The notes beneath the pieces were generated by a model. The model worked only from the letters and a program-made list of their open reading frames with translations, was not told the DNA's origin and did not search any database. From Anaeramoeba flamelloides (taxonomy: Eukaryota > Metamonada > Anaeramoebidae): DNA of 64,000 nt. How positions within the stretch are numbered: position 1 is the stretch's first letter; every line of letters starts with the position of its first letter. Below are positions 23,330 through 34,006 of the stretch, in pieces. The stretch spans positions 930,001 through 994,000 of the forward strand of contig JANTQA010000044.1 of NCBI GenBank assembly GCA_027625915.1, in the 5' to 3' direction. Both the position numbers and the translations under genes were made by a program.

Positions 23330-23449
23330 CAATACTTGATCAAAGTCTACAACCGTATCAAGTATAATTACATGGCTATATAGAAGTTGTTTCCAATACA
23401 AAATAATCGTATACAACATTAAGGTAAATCAAGACAATTATTTCTCTTC

Positions 23450-23720
23450 TTCAATACTTATCAATCTAAATTTTGAGTCAAATATAATAAAGATATTTTT
23501 CAACTTTAAAAACTGATGGTTGATTACCTAAACCTGAAAATTTGTGGGAAATTTCGATTTTTTTCTTAAAAATTCTTGAGTTTTTTATGAATACAAGAAC
23601 CATTTTTAATTGATAAGATCAACAAATGGTACTACTTTACTAATCGGCTTTTTAGAGACAATTATGAAGAATGGACTACTAATGTGATTTACACTTAATA
23701 ACAACACACTCTCATAGAGA
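23450..23720. repeat. R8 element, right-half fragment
   Basis: It matches the right half of the 7139-7866 copy: TTGATAAGATCAACAAAT, TTTTAGAGACA, GGACTACTAATGTGATTTAC and AATAACAACACAC. The left half is missing. Confidence 0.5.
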
Positions 23721-24067
23721 ACTCTTCTACAAAAGACAATATTCACTTAAACCAAGCACAATTATTCTAACAAACATATATTGTAGATCAATTCATCAAT
23801 AAAAACTTGATTATTAGGGATTAATAATTTGTAGATTTGTTTATAAAATTCATCGAAAAGATCATTTTTTTTATAAATACTCTTTTGTTTGTTAGAATGT
23901 AAATATTTTTTCTTTTTTTTAAACTTTTGCTTTCTTTTACTTTTTTTTTTTTTTTCCTCTGAATTTAACTTTTTTTAATCTGATAATTGTTTTCAAATTT
24001 TTTTTCGATCTTTTTTTCACTAACCTGATTGTGTCATTATAGAAATCTAAAATAAAATTTAAACGTA

Positions 24068-26652
24068 ATGTCAATTATCACTGACGAAAACGAAATCAAA
24101 AAAATTGAAGAAGAAATGCAAAAGAAAGAAGAAAAACAACCACAAGTTGAAGAAATTGATGAAGAAAAAGAACAAAAAGAAGAAAAAAAACACGAACATG
24201 AACACCATCATCATGAACACCACCACCATCACGATCATGAACACGAAGAAAAGAAACCAAAAAAGAAAAGAAGACAAAGCAAACTCGAAAAGAAAATTAG
24301 AAGACAAGTCTCCAAATTGAAATTAAAACCATTAAAAGGTGTCAATATGGTTGTCATCAAAAAACAATCTGAATCTTCAGAACTTATCATTTATGATCCA
24401 GATGTTTATGTGACAAGAAAAAAAGACCACCACGTCATTTTTGGTGTCTTAACTGTCCAAGACCCAAACAAACTTTTACAACAAACTGCAGGAGATCAAG
24501 TCAGTGACTTACTTGGAAAGGTAAATTTGTTTCTTTATATCTTGCTTTTTTCTTCGATTTTTTTTTTTTTTTTTATTTATTTTTTTTTTTTATTTATTTT
24601 TTTTTGGTCAAAATAATTTTTCCTTTTGTTTGAGAAAAGAAAAACAACTTTAATTGTTTAAATAACCAACACCGATCTAGAAACCACACTTAACAGACAA
24701 TTTATTTTAATTTCAAAAGAGAATATCCAAAGACTGGATTCATAATCCAAAAATTTATCTTTTATTATCAAGTAAAAACAATTGTATAGTATTGACAGTT
24801 TAGAAAATGAAGAAACATACAATAATTCAAATAATTATATGTTTTAAAGAATCCTAAAAAAGATAATACACTATTGGTATTTGACTTATAAATGGGTAAA
24901 ATTTTCACTTCTTTTTCCTTATTTTTTATCACTAAATTTAGTTCTCAAAGTGGGATATAGTTTCGATCTCTATTTGAAAAAGGAAATTCAAAATGAAGTG
25001 AAAATTATTCCAATTTATAATTCAAATACCAGTAAGATTAGATTCACAATTCAAAAATGAATGTTTATTTTCAAGAAAAAACATTTTTATAATACCGTTA
25101 TTTGAATAATAAATGGGATAAATTTTCACTGAATTTTCATATTTTTCCGTTCAAAATTCTTCCGTTAAGGATTCTTAATTAACCCAAAGTTCTCAATAAA
25201 CCATAACAAAGAGATCCAAGCAAATAAATAGTGGGCACAAATCCCAATTTATTCCTGAAAATATCTTATTTTTGAAAAAGAGAAATGGAAAATGAAGTGA
25301 AAATTTTTTCCCATTTATTATTCAAATACTAGTATTGACAGCTCATAAAATGCAGAGATATACAACAACCCGAATACTTTTATGTTTTAAAATGTTATAT
25401 TCAGATCTTATGAGATATTTTGACGAATTGATGTGAAAATATATTTTGAAATTTGATATCAAATTTCTGAATTTTTACTAGAAAAATTATTGATTGGTAA
25501 ATGCAAGAATTTTTTTGTTGATAATAATGATACAGTTGCGATAAAAAACTTTTTTATTAGAACTTTCTTTCAAATCATATATAACAACTACAATTTTTGT
25601 TGAAATTAAAGTTGAAAAAAAAAGTTCTTTTCCAAAAGTTTTGCTGAATAGATTCTCTGAAAAATAAATTTATTTGATTTTCTTTTTGGTTAAAAATGAA
25701 AATATTTTTATGTCATACTGTTATAAAAAATTGATGAACAAAAGCTTTTAAAAATATTTACTAAAAAGTTTTTAAAAGGTGTTACTCACTTTTCTTACAA
25801 GAATATATCAAACAGAGTGAATCAATCACTTTTTCAAACTTTTTTCTATATCATTTACAATTCCATTTTCTAAATCTTGGGATAATTTAATTAAACTGGT
25901 TCTAAAATTCATTAAATCTCAGATTACAGCGATTTTGAAGAAGTGAGAAACAAAAGTTAATAATTTTTTTTTTTTTTTTTGATAATTTTTTCATAATACT
26001 CTCACAGAGAATTAATTGAATTGTTATCAGAGCATTTTTTTTAAAAATAGAATAAAAAATGAAGAATTTTAAAATAGTAGCCGATTTTAAATACGATATC
26101 CATTTGTTTTGAAGGAGAAACAAACTTTACTTATTCACAATTGTTAATTAAAAATTCGATAACATGTCTCTTACAAAATCTTTTAATATCAATGGTTCCA
26201 TAAAACCTTAACACCTTATTTTACTGTTTTATTGATTTATTTATTGGGAAAATGGAAGGAATTTAGTTTCTTTCTTTTTTTATTTTTATTAATCTTTCCT
26301 TCTTTTTCGTTTATTAATAAATTGCTTTTTTTTTTTTTTTTTTATTTTTATTTTTTATTTTAATTAATTATTTTTTTTACTCATCAAAAAGAAAGAAGAA
26401 AAGGAAGAAAAGGAAGAAAAAGAAGAAAAAGAAGAAAAGGAAGAAAAAGAAGAAAAAGTAGAAACTGAAAAAAAAGAAGAAAAAAAAGAAACTGAAAAAA
26501 CCGAAGAAAATGAAGAAGAAGACTTAACCGGTATTAATGTTGAAGATATTCAAATTGTAATGGATCAAGCAAAATGTACCCGCTCAGTTGCTATCAAGGC
26601 ACTTAAAGAAGCAGGTGGCGATAAAGTTAATGCTATTATTAGCTTGACATAA
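24068..26652 (+). CDS. NACA: Nascent polypeptide-associated complex alpha subunit (NAC-alpha)
   Basis: NAC-alpha, which pairs with NAC-beta at the ribosomal exit tunnel and handles emerging chains. The exons are 24068-24520 and 26392-26652, giving 237 residues; the intron 24521-26391 is 1871 bp (GTAAAT...AAAAG) in phase 0. The NAC domain spans about 69-137: [20 protein letters not shown], then YDPDVY and [11 protein letters not shown]. The C-terminal UBA domain, about 197-236, reads [20 protein letters not shown] then [16 protein letters not shown], matching the family VDEKDIELVMSQA pattern. Two features are unusual: a His-rich run at residues 42-57 in an acidic N-terminal extension, and a (Lys-Glu-Glu)n tract of about seven units at the start of exon 2, between the domains. 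The first AG after the pyrimidine-rich stretch was taken as acceptor. Identity is very secure. Confidence 0.93.
24872..25034. mobile_element. R3 MITE, copy 2 (163 bp)
   Basis: The left end is TATTGGTATTTGACTTATAA then ATGGGTAAAATTTTCACTTC. The right end, on the other strand, is TACTGGTATTTGAATTATAA then GAAGTGAAAATTATTCC in inverse order. It is intact-looking, flanked by TA and lies inside the NAC-alpha intron. Confidence 0.75.
25093..25334. mobile_element. R3 MITE, copy 3 (242 bp)
   Basis: The left end is TACCGTTATTTGAATAATAA then ATGGGATAAATTTTCACT. The right end is AAATGAAGTGAAAATTTTTT then CCCATTTATTATTCAAATAC. The central part is about 80 bp longer than copy 2, which may mean an internal insertion or an older version of the family. 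Confidence 0.7.
25715..25850. repeat. Inverted repeat arm A (NAC-alpha intron)
   Basis: About 135 bp that recur, inverted, at 27105-27240. Shared blocks include GAACAAAAGCTTTTAAAAAT, ATTTACTAAAAAGTTTTT and AGGTGTTACTCACTTT. Confidence 0.7.
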
Positions 26653-27104
26653 ATTCTTTTTATTATCTCTTCTTAAGGTTCAATTTAAGATACAATTTAG
26701 AATATTTAAATATATCTTCCTATATATTTATTTATATATTACAATGGTATTATATTATTAAAAACCTTTAAAGAACCAAATTGAAATTTCAATTTCCAAT
26801 TTGATTGTATCTGGTTAAAATATAATAGAGAATAGGAAAAAAGAAATCAAAATAAATGGTTATATTCTTTTTAAAATTATTCATTTTTATATTTTATTTT
26901 TATCATTTTTTTTTCCTTCAAAGGTGATCTTTAAAAAGGTTAATATTATTAAAAATAGAGAAAAAGATATAATAACTGATAAATTTCATTATAAAAGTAT
27001 TCACTTTCAATTTAAATACCGTTTTTAGTGTAGATTAATCAAAATAATATAGATAGTTTTTCACATTTGTGTACTTTGGCTGTTTAAAAAAAAATGATTC
27101 AAAA

Positions 27105-27240
27105 AATTTCAAAAAGTGTTGTACAAACTGTTTGATTTATTCTTGTATGTAAAGTGAGTAACACCTTTCAAAAACTTTTTAGTAAATATTTTTAAAAGCT
27201 TTTGTTCCATAATTTTTTAGTATGATTGTTGAGAAATTTG
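27105..27240. repeat. Inverted repeat arm B (downstream of NAC-alpha)
   Basis: The reverse complement of 25715-25850, about 1.25 kb away. Together the arms bracket the last exon of NAC-alpha. Confidence 0.7.
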
Positions 27241-28257
27241 AGTTCAGTGAAGAGTTCAAATCAATATATTAATTAATGTATATTATTTCCTAAGTTCTCG
27301 GATGTGATGAAATTCAATTTGAATTTATTTTTTAATTTCAATAAAAATCATCTTTTTATTCTAATTTTTGGGAATTTCATCCAAATAAATTGGGATAAAT
27401 TTAAAATTATTTTTTTTTAATTAAATATTTTGATGAATACTTTCAATATTATATTGTATCCAAGTATTTTCATACATCTATTTTAGATAAGAAATCACTT
27501 GTATACGAATGAGACAAGAAGAAAATTTTAGACCACAAGTTTTTGAATAAGTTTAATAGAATTTTTGTATTATGAAAGGATAGATTTTTTTGGTCTTTAA
27601 TTATTATTTTATTATTTTTTTTCTAACAAGAATATTTTCAGAAATAAAAAAAGTATTATTGAAAGCTTGGTCATGAGAGTATAAAAAATATATTAATTTC
27701 TATTGAATTTTATTTGATATTGAATTAATTATTAAAATAAAAATTATTGTTTTTTTTTAAAGAGCCCGGAATATATGTATTTTTTTATTTTTAAGAAAAT
27801 ATATAGATTGATTAACTTTGATTAACATGTGTATATAAAATATTCCCAGATTTTTATTATTCTATTTATTTATTTTTGATTCTTAAAAAGGTAAATTAGA
27901 AAAATGATTGATATATGGAAAATTTTAAATTATAACAATTTTTATTGAATATGTATATTTTTTTTATTAATAAATATAGAATTAAACTTAAATAAAAACT
28001 TGATTAAATCTATATTTGGATCCAGTTCTATTTTTAAGGAGAAATGAAATTTAATAAATTAAATAATATTATATATAATAAAATAATTATTCAGAAAACT
28101 TATATATATATATTAACATATATCATATCACTTAATACATCAGATTGCAGCGATTTCAACAATTTTAAAAAAGATTTAAAATGATATTGGTGTACTAATA
28201 TCTTTATTTTTTTTATTGGTCTTTAATCCAGATTTGAACATGACTAAAAAATCTAAA

Positions 28258-28793
28258 TAAACTAAAATTAAAAATTTTCCACACAGCTAAAACGTTCCAA
28301 GCAATCACAATACTACAATTTCATTGAAATTGGAGATAATTTTGATTTTTGTGAAATATGAAAATCATTTTTTCATCTTTTAGTTTTTCTTTTCATTTCA
28401 TTTTTTGAATTACGTAATTTATTTCGTTCGATCAAAATTTTTTTAAACAATTGATATTATGTTAAAGTCAAGTTATATAAAATAGAAGAACTCAAATAAA
28501 ATTAGTTACTAGTATCTAACCATTTGATCGATCAATAAATCCTAATAGAATTTAAACAAATTTACTAATGTATTTTTTTGTTTTGCTGTACAAAATTTTT
28601 TAACACATTCATGATTTATTTGTATTGATAATTATTTATTTATTGTTTTGTGAGTATTGTAATTTATAAACAAGTGTTAAAATTTCAATTACTGGATGGT
28701 TCTAATATTGTAAATCTTCTTGAATTGATTAAATAAGTTTTTTTTCTTCACAGATTGAATTTTTGTATGTTAAAAATTTTGAATTGGGGTTTA
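28258..28793 (+). mobile_element. R1 MITE, copy 2 (about 536 bp, most diverged)
   Basis: Same layout as 9474-10003: TAAACT start, then ATTTTCCACACAG, GAATTACGTAATTTATTTCG, CCATTTGATCGATCAATAAA and TTTTGAATTGGGGTTTA at the end. It is more diverged than the other two copies. Confidence 0.65.
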
Positions 28794-29658
28794 GTTAAAA
28801 GATAAATTAGTTTGTTTTGGTATTGCATTTTGATATTGGAATAACGATAATAAGTATTCATTTATACATTTTTTTAAATATTTTAAATTAGAAATTTTAG
28901 TACAATTTGAGTAACTCAAAACCCAAAATATTTATTTTTGAATAATAAAGATCGAACAACCTTGTCAATTTTGTGATAAAAAATTTAAATTACTAATATT
29001 TATATATCACTGAGAAATTGTAATTTTTTCTTCAGATGAATTTTTTATAAATATTAAATCAAGAGAAAAATGAAATTAATTTCTTTAGGTCAAAATTAAA
29101 AGTTTGTAATTAAAGTTTTCTCAAAAATATCTATTTATATGATATAAAACAATTAAAAAAAACTAACAAAGAAATATAATATACTTTCATTTAATAATTT
29201 GGAATTACCACAATAAGAACCTTTTTACAAGATAAATTAATTGAATCCTAAATTAAAAAAAATTATAAAAAAACTTTTAAATCTTATTTAAAAATAATAG
29301 AATAATACTTCAAAACATTAATATATCTTGAATTCATATTTAGTAAAAAGTTGAAAAAATATTTTTGAAAATGTAATAGGTTACTCTAAATTCATTCAGA
29401 TCTGTGAAATAATTTTTGATAGAGAGTCTCTTATTCATAATATTTTTTTTATTTTAGATATAAATTTTAAAAATTCAAAAACTAAAAAAATAGTAAAAAT
29501 TTTAAAAAAAAATCAAGTATTTTTCTGACTAGAATTAATTACCAAATACTTTACTTTTTTAAAATATCATTTGCTCAAAAAACTTTGACAAATTTTACAA
29601 TGAAAAAAAAAATTTTTTTTTCAAACTTAATTTAATTGTATTTCTATTTTTTAAATTA

Positions 29659-29687
<29 letters not shown>

Positions 29688-29689
<2 letters not shown>

Positions 29690-29883
29690 GTCAGTTCCGC
29701 TTTTAAGACACAAACTTTCAACGAAATTTGGGGAACAAAAAAAGTTCAAATCAAGGCACAAAATTTGGAATTTTTTTTTACAAATTAATTTTCTTAGAAT
29801 CTGAATTTTGAACCTTAATTTGAGATTTTTTTTGTGCATTAAATTTTGTAGCGGTTTGTGACTTAAAAGTGGAACTGACTGTA
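29688..29883. mobile_element. R2 palindromic MITE, copy 3 (about 196 bp)
   Basis: The left arm is TAGTCAGTTCCGCTTTTAAG then ACACAAACTTTCAACG. The right arm, on the other strand, is TACAGTCAGTTCCACTTTTA then AGTCACAAACCGC. It sits in a TA-repeat tract, an obvious TA target. Confidence 0.75.
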
Positions 29884-32065
29884 TATATATTGATATTGAA
29901 TTTTTATCTATAGATAAATCAAATTTTCTATGTGATGCCATAATATATTTTGTAATTATTAAAATGTTTAATAAAGTATTTTTGAATATTTTGGGATACT
30001 GGTTCAAAAAAATTCCATAAAAGTATGATGTATTTGTATACATTAAAACTAAGAAGATTTTTACATATTTAGACAAACTTTGTAAAAAAAAAAAGAATTA
30101 TTTGTTTTTTTCCAAAATTTTAGATGGAAAAATAATCAAATCACAATAACCACAAAAAAATTCCCAATGTTGAAAAATTTTTTTCAAGAGACTTCTACTT
30201 TTAAGACCCGATTAAAATTTTAATCATAAAAGTTTCATTCTAAGATAATTGTTTATAAATTCTTCATCGTATAACATTTAAAGAATTTGAAATACAGTTT
30301 TTATTCCAAAGGCAATTGATTTATCTAGAGTCCGAAGGGGTATATAGATTTATCAATAAATAATAAACAAATCATCTTTTCTGATTTAAAGGAATGAGAT
30401 CCTTCGGCTAAAAACTTGTTTTTAAAATAGTTTCTCCATAACTTAGATCTACACAAGAGTAAATATGAATGTTGTAAAAAATAGAGTCTACAATTTTAGA
30501 GATAAATAAAGCGTTCTATGCAATTTTCCACAATCACCCTTTAGTAAATTTAATATCTGATTATCTTAAGAGACGAATAATAACTTAAATCAAAAAATCG
30601 TTTACTAAATACTAATCTTTCAATTTTAAAAAAAAAATCATTTTTCAAACTCAATATTGGTTATTTACCAAACAATTTTATATTTAAAATCTATTTGACT
30701 CAAAAATCTAAACGGGTGTTTCTTTTAACATTCCCAAAATTGTGGGTAATTGAATTGAACTCTTTGTTTATCTTGAAAATTATAAAAACTTGATTTTTTA
30801 TAATAGTCCTTATTTACTCTTTTTGAGGGAAGTGGAAATAATTCTTTTTTCATGGGGTTCTACGATAGTGGTAATTGAAGTGATAATTTTTATTAACAAT
30901 ATCAGAAAAGACGGTAAGTTTTTGTCCAGTAGTAATTTTTACTGAGCAATTAAGGTTTAACGCAAAACAATGAAAAAAAAATATTTTAATTCTGTAACAA
31001 TGGAATAAAGTAATATTCAAAAAGTGTTGCCAAATATTTTGACCAGAGTGTTCCAAAAAAATTGGACAATTTCTATTAAGTGATTTCTTTTCTCGAGACT
31101 TTTTGGTTTTTGGCAGATGCTACAAATTCTGAATTTGAAATTTTTTGATTAGTTTAATTGTTTATCATGTGATGCTCAGAGACAAAATAATTCGATAGAA
31201 TGTGGATGTTTAATATCCATAATTTTAAGATTTATTCAAATTTTGCTCTATGGTCGAGATTAGAAGATATTGAGACATACAATTGTTTTGTCCACGAACA
31301 ATCATATTCCAAAATTTCTTAGTCACTTAATGTTTTCAAGAAATGTCCGATACATTTGAAAATGATACAATGATTCTACACTAAAATTAAGTTATTCTGA
31401 GACTCTTTGAATACAAAAATGTTGTGGACACGTTCAAGTCAAACAAAGTAGTTTATAAAGCAAAAAAGTAATCGTGTTTTGGCTGTTGTTGAATAAAAAA
31501 TTACAATAATTTTCACTTCCTTTTCGGATTTATTTTTAATTTTACCAATGCGAGCAATCAAAGATAAAGATTGTAATTTGTGAACTCAATGATTTGGTTG
31601 GCATTTTTTTCTATTAAGTCTGACTTTGGGTACTGAGTCAGCAAAGAATCCTAAATGATAAGAATTTTGAGTATTGAAATTAAAAAAAAAAAAGTAAAAT
31701 CAGTTATTACTTTTTCTAATTAACATTCAACTTTTTATAACTTCAACAAAACTGTTCTTCTTATGAGAATTGTTGAGTACACAAAAGGAACTTCTTTAAA
31801 TAATTTCACAATTTCAATTTTAATTATCAATAAGTAATCTATTGAAAATCTTCCTCGTTGATTCAAATTTCTCGAAACAAATGAAATTCTCTAATTTATT
31901 TTTGAAAGCAAATTTATTTAATTTTATTATTGATTAAATTACAATTTGAATCACAGTTGGGGAAAAAAGGACAAGGTATTCAACATTCTAAAAGAGTTAG
32001 ATTACTTTTTCAGAAAATAATAATACGAGATTATTACATTTTTTTTATTTTTAATTTTCAAGCTT

Positions 32066-32503
32066 ATGTCCTTAGTACCATTCAACACTTTCAAAATTGT
32101 TAATTCTCCAACAATTTCCCTTTTTTCTGTTGGAACAAGAAACTGTTTCAGAACTTTTTCTTCTTCTCAAAAATCGAAAAAACAAACGAACAAAGTTGAA
32201 GATGCAGTATTTGATCAAACACACAAAATCTCACAAAATAATACATCAAAACCGTTGGAAGATCAAAGCGTACTCGTCGAAAAAATCAAAGGGCTTTTAC
32301 AAAATAAGATTGCTCCTTTATTGAAAAGCCACGGTGGTGGTATAGAGTACTCTAATTTTGTCCATTCAACAGGGATCTTGTATGTTAGGTTAACTAACGC
32401 TTGTTCTGGATGCCCAATGCAAAGGATGACCTTAAAAAATGGTGTACAACAAATCCTCATGAGACTTGAACCAAAAATTAAATCAGTGGAATTGGATGAT
32501 TAA
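32066..32503 (+). CDS. NFU1: NFU1-type Fe-S cluster carrier with organelle presequence
   Basis: A 145-residue single-exon protein. Residues 68-145 form a NifU C-terminal domain: VEKIKGLLQNKIAPLLKSHG, then GILYVRLTNACSGCPMQR and MTLKNGVQQIL. The CxxC pair Cys113/Cys116 (CSGCP) is the conserved site that binds a [4Fe-4S] cluster between two subunits in this family. Residues 1-43 are rich in Ser, Thr, Arg and Phe without acidic residues (FSVGTRNCFRTFSSSQ), as in a mitochondrial targeting sequence. The N-terminal Nfu_N domain of typical mitochondrial NFU1 is absent; a short polar linker takes its place. The likely role is delivery of [4Fe-4S] clusters to apo-proteins in mitochondria or a mitochondrion-related organelle. 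The start is the first ATG of the frame. Confidence 0.9.
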   Translation: MSLVPFNTFKIVNSPTISLFSVGTRNCFRTFSSSQKSKKQTNKVEDAVFDQTHKISQNNTSKPLEDQSVLVEKIKGLLQNKIAPLLKSHGGGIEYSNFVHSTGILYVRLTNACSGCPMQRMTLKNGVQQILMRLEPKIKSVELDD

Positions 32504-32889
32504 TTACTTTCTATTTTACCTTTTTTTTTTTTGATTTGGCTTTTGACAAATAGAACAAAAAATAGTTTGGTCTTTTTAAAAATATTTCAGTATCGTTTAA
32601 AATAAATTCGAAGATAAATTTCTTCTTTGTGTTTTTTCTTTTTTTTATTTATTTTTCTCAAGCGAATTTCTACAAAAAATTTTTAAAAGCATTCTCCCGT
32701 TTTACTATTTGGCTTTTAATTTGGATGGAAATATTTTTTCAAGAGTTAAGATTTTATATTTTTTGAGTTCTTTTTTTCTCTGTTTTTTGGTTTATAGCTT
32801 TGATTTCGTTTTATCCAATGAGTCTTTTGTTTACTTTTAATTTAAAAAGTCTTTCCAAATTGTTTTTTTATTTGTTTAGACTTTATTTC

Positions 32890-33268
32890 TTTCCAATTTT
32901 TCTTTTACCATGAAAAAAATTATTATAACTTTATTCACAAATTTAATAATAATTTGTAATATCTTGGTAATGAACAATAAAGTAAAATTATGATTATTAA
33001 AAGTCCAAAATTGATTTTCCAATACTATTTTCAGAAATGAATTATTGCTTTTTAAAAATTTGATCTGTTTGTTAATTTTTGATAGTTTCTAAATTCAAAA
33101 TATACCCAAATTATTTAGAAAGAACAATTATTTTCTTATAAGAAGAACAAACACTTATTGTCTGTAAAGGAAGGGTACAAAAATACATTTAGAAATACAA
33201 CCTCAAAGTCTTAAAAATGGTCCATGTATCAAAATTTACTTAATTTCAAACAAAATTCATATAATTAT
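32890..33268 (+). repeat. R7 element fragment, apparently split by R6
   Basis: It matches about 8085-8420 of the R7 copy: ACTATTTTCAGAAATGAATT, TTGTCTGTAAAGGAAG and GTACAAAAATA. The similarity stops where the R6 element at 33269 begins. A weak continuation may follow 34006. Confidence 0.45.
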
Positions 33269-34006
33269 TTAAAGCGAGAATCATAATAAGTAAATTAGCT
33301 CCCTACTTAAGGAGTGACTTGAAAACAAAAATATTATTGTGAAATAGCCCTTCTTTTAATTGAAAAAATATAAATAACAAAAAAAAAATTTTTCAGATAT
33401 CTCATATCAATTAAAAATTCAAATAACAAAAAAAAATTCCATTGGATCTCTTTGACAAAAAATTCAATTTTCAAAAAAAAAGTTGAAAAAGTATTCTCGA
33501 TTTAAAAAAACAAAATTTAAAAAAAAAAATATCTTGTTTCTTTTTTTAAATTTCCAAGGGGCTAAATTTCTTCAATTTAAAACAAATTGTTTTTCTTAAA
33601 GTATACAATCAATTAAATTCGGCTTAATCTAATATGTGGTTATTTTTTAACCCTCTATATTTGATATGGTACAGATCTGTAATATTATTTATGAAAACTT
33701 ACTCAGTAAGAAATAGGAAAAAATGAAAAAAACTTCAAGATCTCAAAAAGAGCCAAAGATCAACTCTTCAAAAACATATAGTTGCTTTCAATATTATAAT
33801 TCATAACCATTCTAATAGGAAATTGTGTCTCAATCTTTGATACTTTTTCCTGAAAATTTCCTCTTTTTTGATTGTTGATTTTTGGATACCAATCGCGCTT
33901 CATACATTGGATAGTATTTTGATTGTTTTGAGGTCAAATATAAATATTCCATTTTTTTTTTTTCATTTTCAATATTTATTTTTCACCTTAATGACTCAAA
34001 TATTTA
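33269..34006 (-). mobile_element. R6 TTAA-type element, copy 2 (about 738 bp, reverse)
   Basis: Read on the minus strand it follows the 62083-62766 copy: GAGTCATTAAGGTGAAA at the start, then CAATTTCCTATTAGAATGGT, CAAAGAGATCCAATGG, AAAGAAGGGCTATTTCACAA and GTCACTCCTTAAGTAGGGAG near the end. The outermost TTAA is altered at both edges. Confidence 0.6.

Larger units (their letters stand above)
24521..26391 (+). other. Long NAC-alpha intron carrying two R3 MITEs
   Basis: This 1871 bp intron is several times the length of the short introns in the window (98-342 bp). It holds R3 copies 2 and 3 and one arm of a 135 bp inverted repeat. I see no extra exon in it. Confidence 0.75.
26653..32065. other. 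Gene-free stretch between NAC-alpha and NFU1
   Basis: It contains inverted repeat arm B, a small R14-like fragment (about 27850-27925), an R1 copy (28258-28793) and an R2 copy (29688-29883). The 141-codon frame at 29651-30076 runs through the R2 element and is rejected. From 30080 to 32065 I see nothing I can name. Confidence 0.5.

Noticed and set aside
29651-30076. 141-codon minus frame
   Set aside because: It runs through the R2 MITE and an AT repeat.
30850-31480. Possible Tc1/mariner transposase remnant
   Set aside because: A fragment with GTTCCAAAAAAATTGGAC looked like a TIR, but no DDE-type motif or second end could be found.
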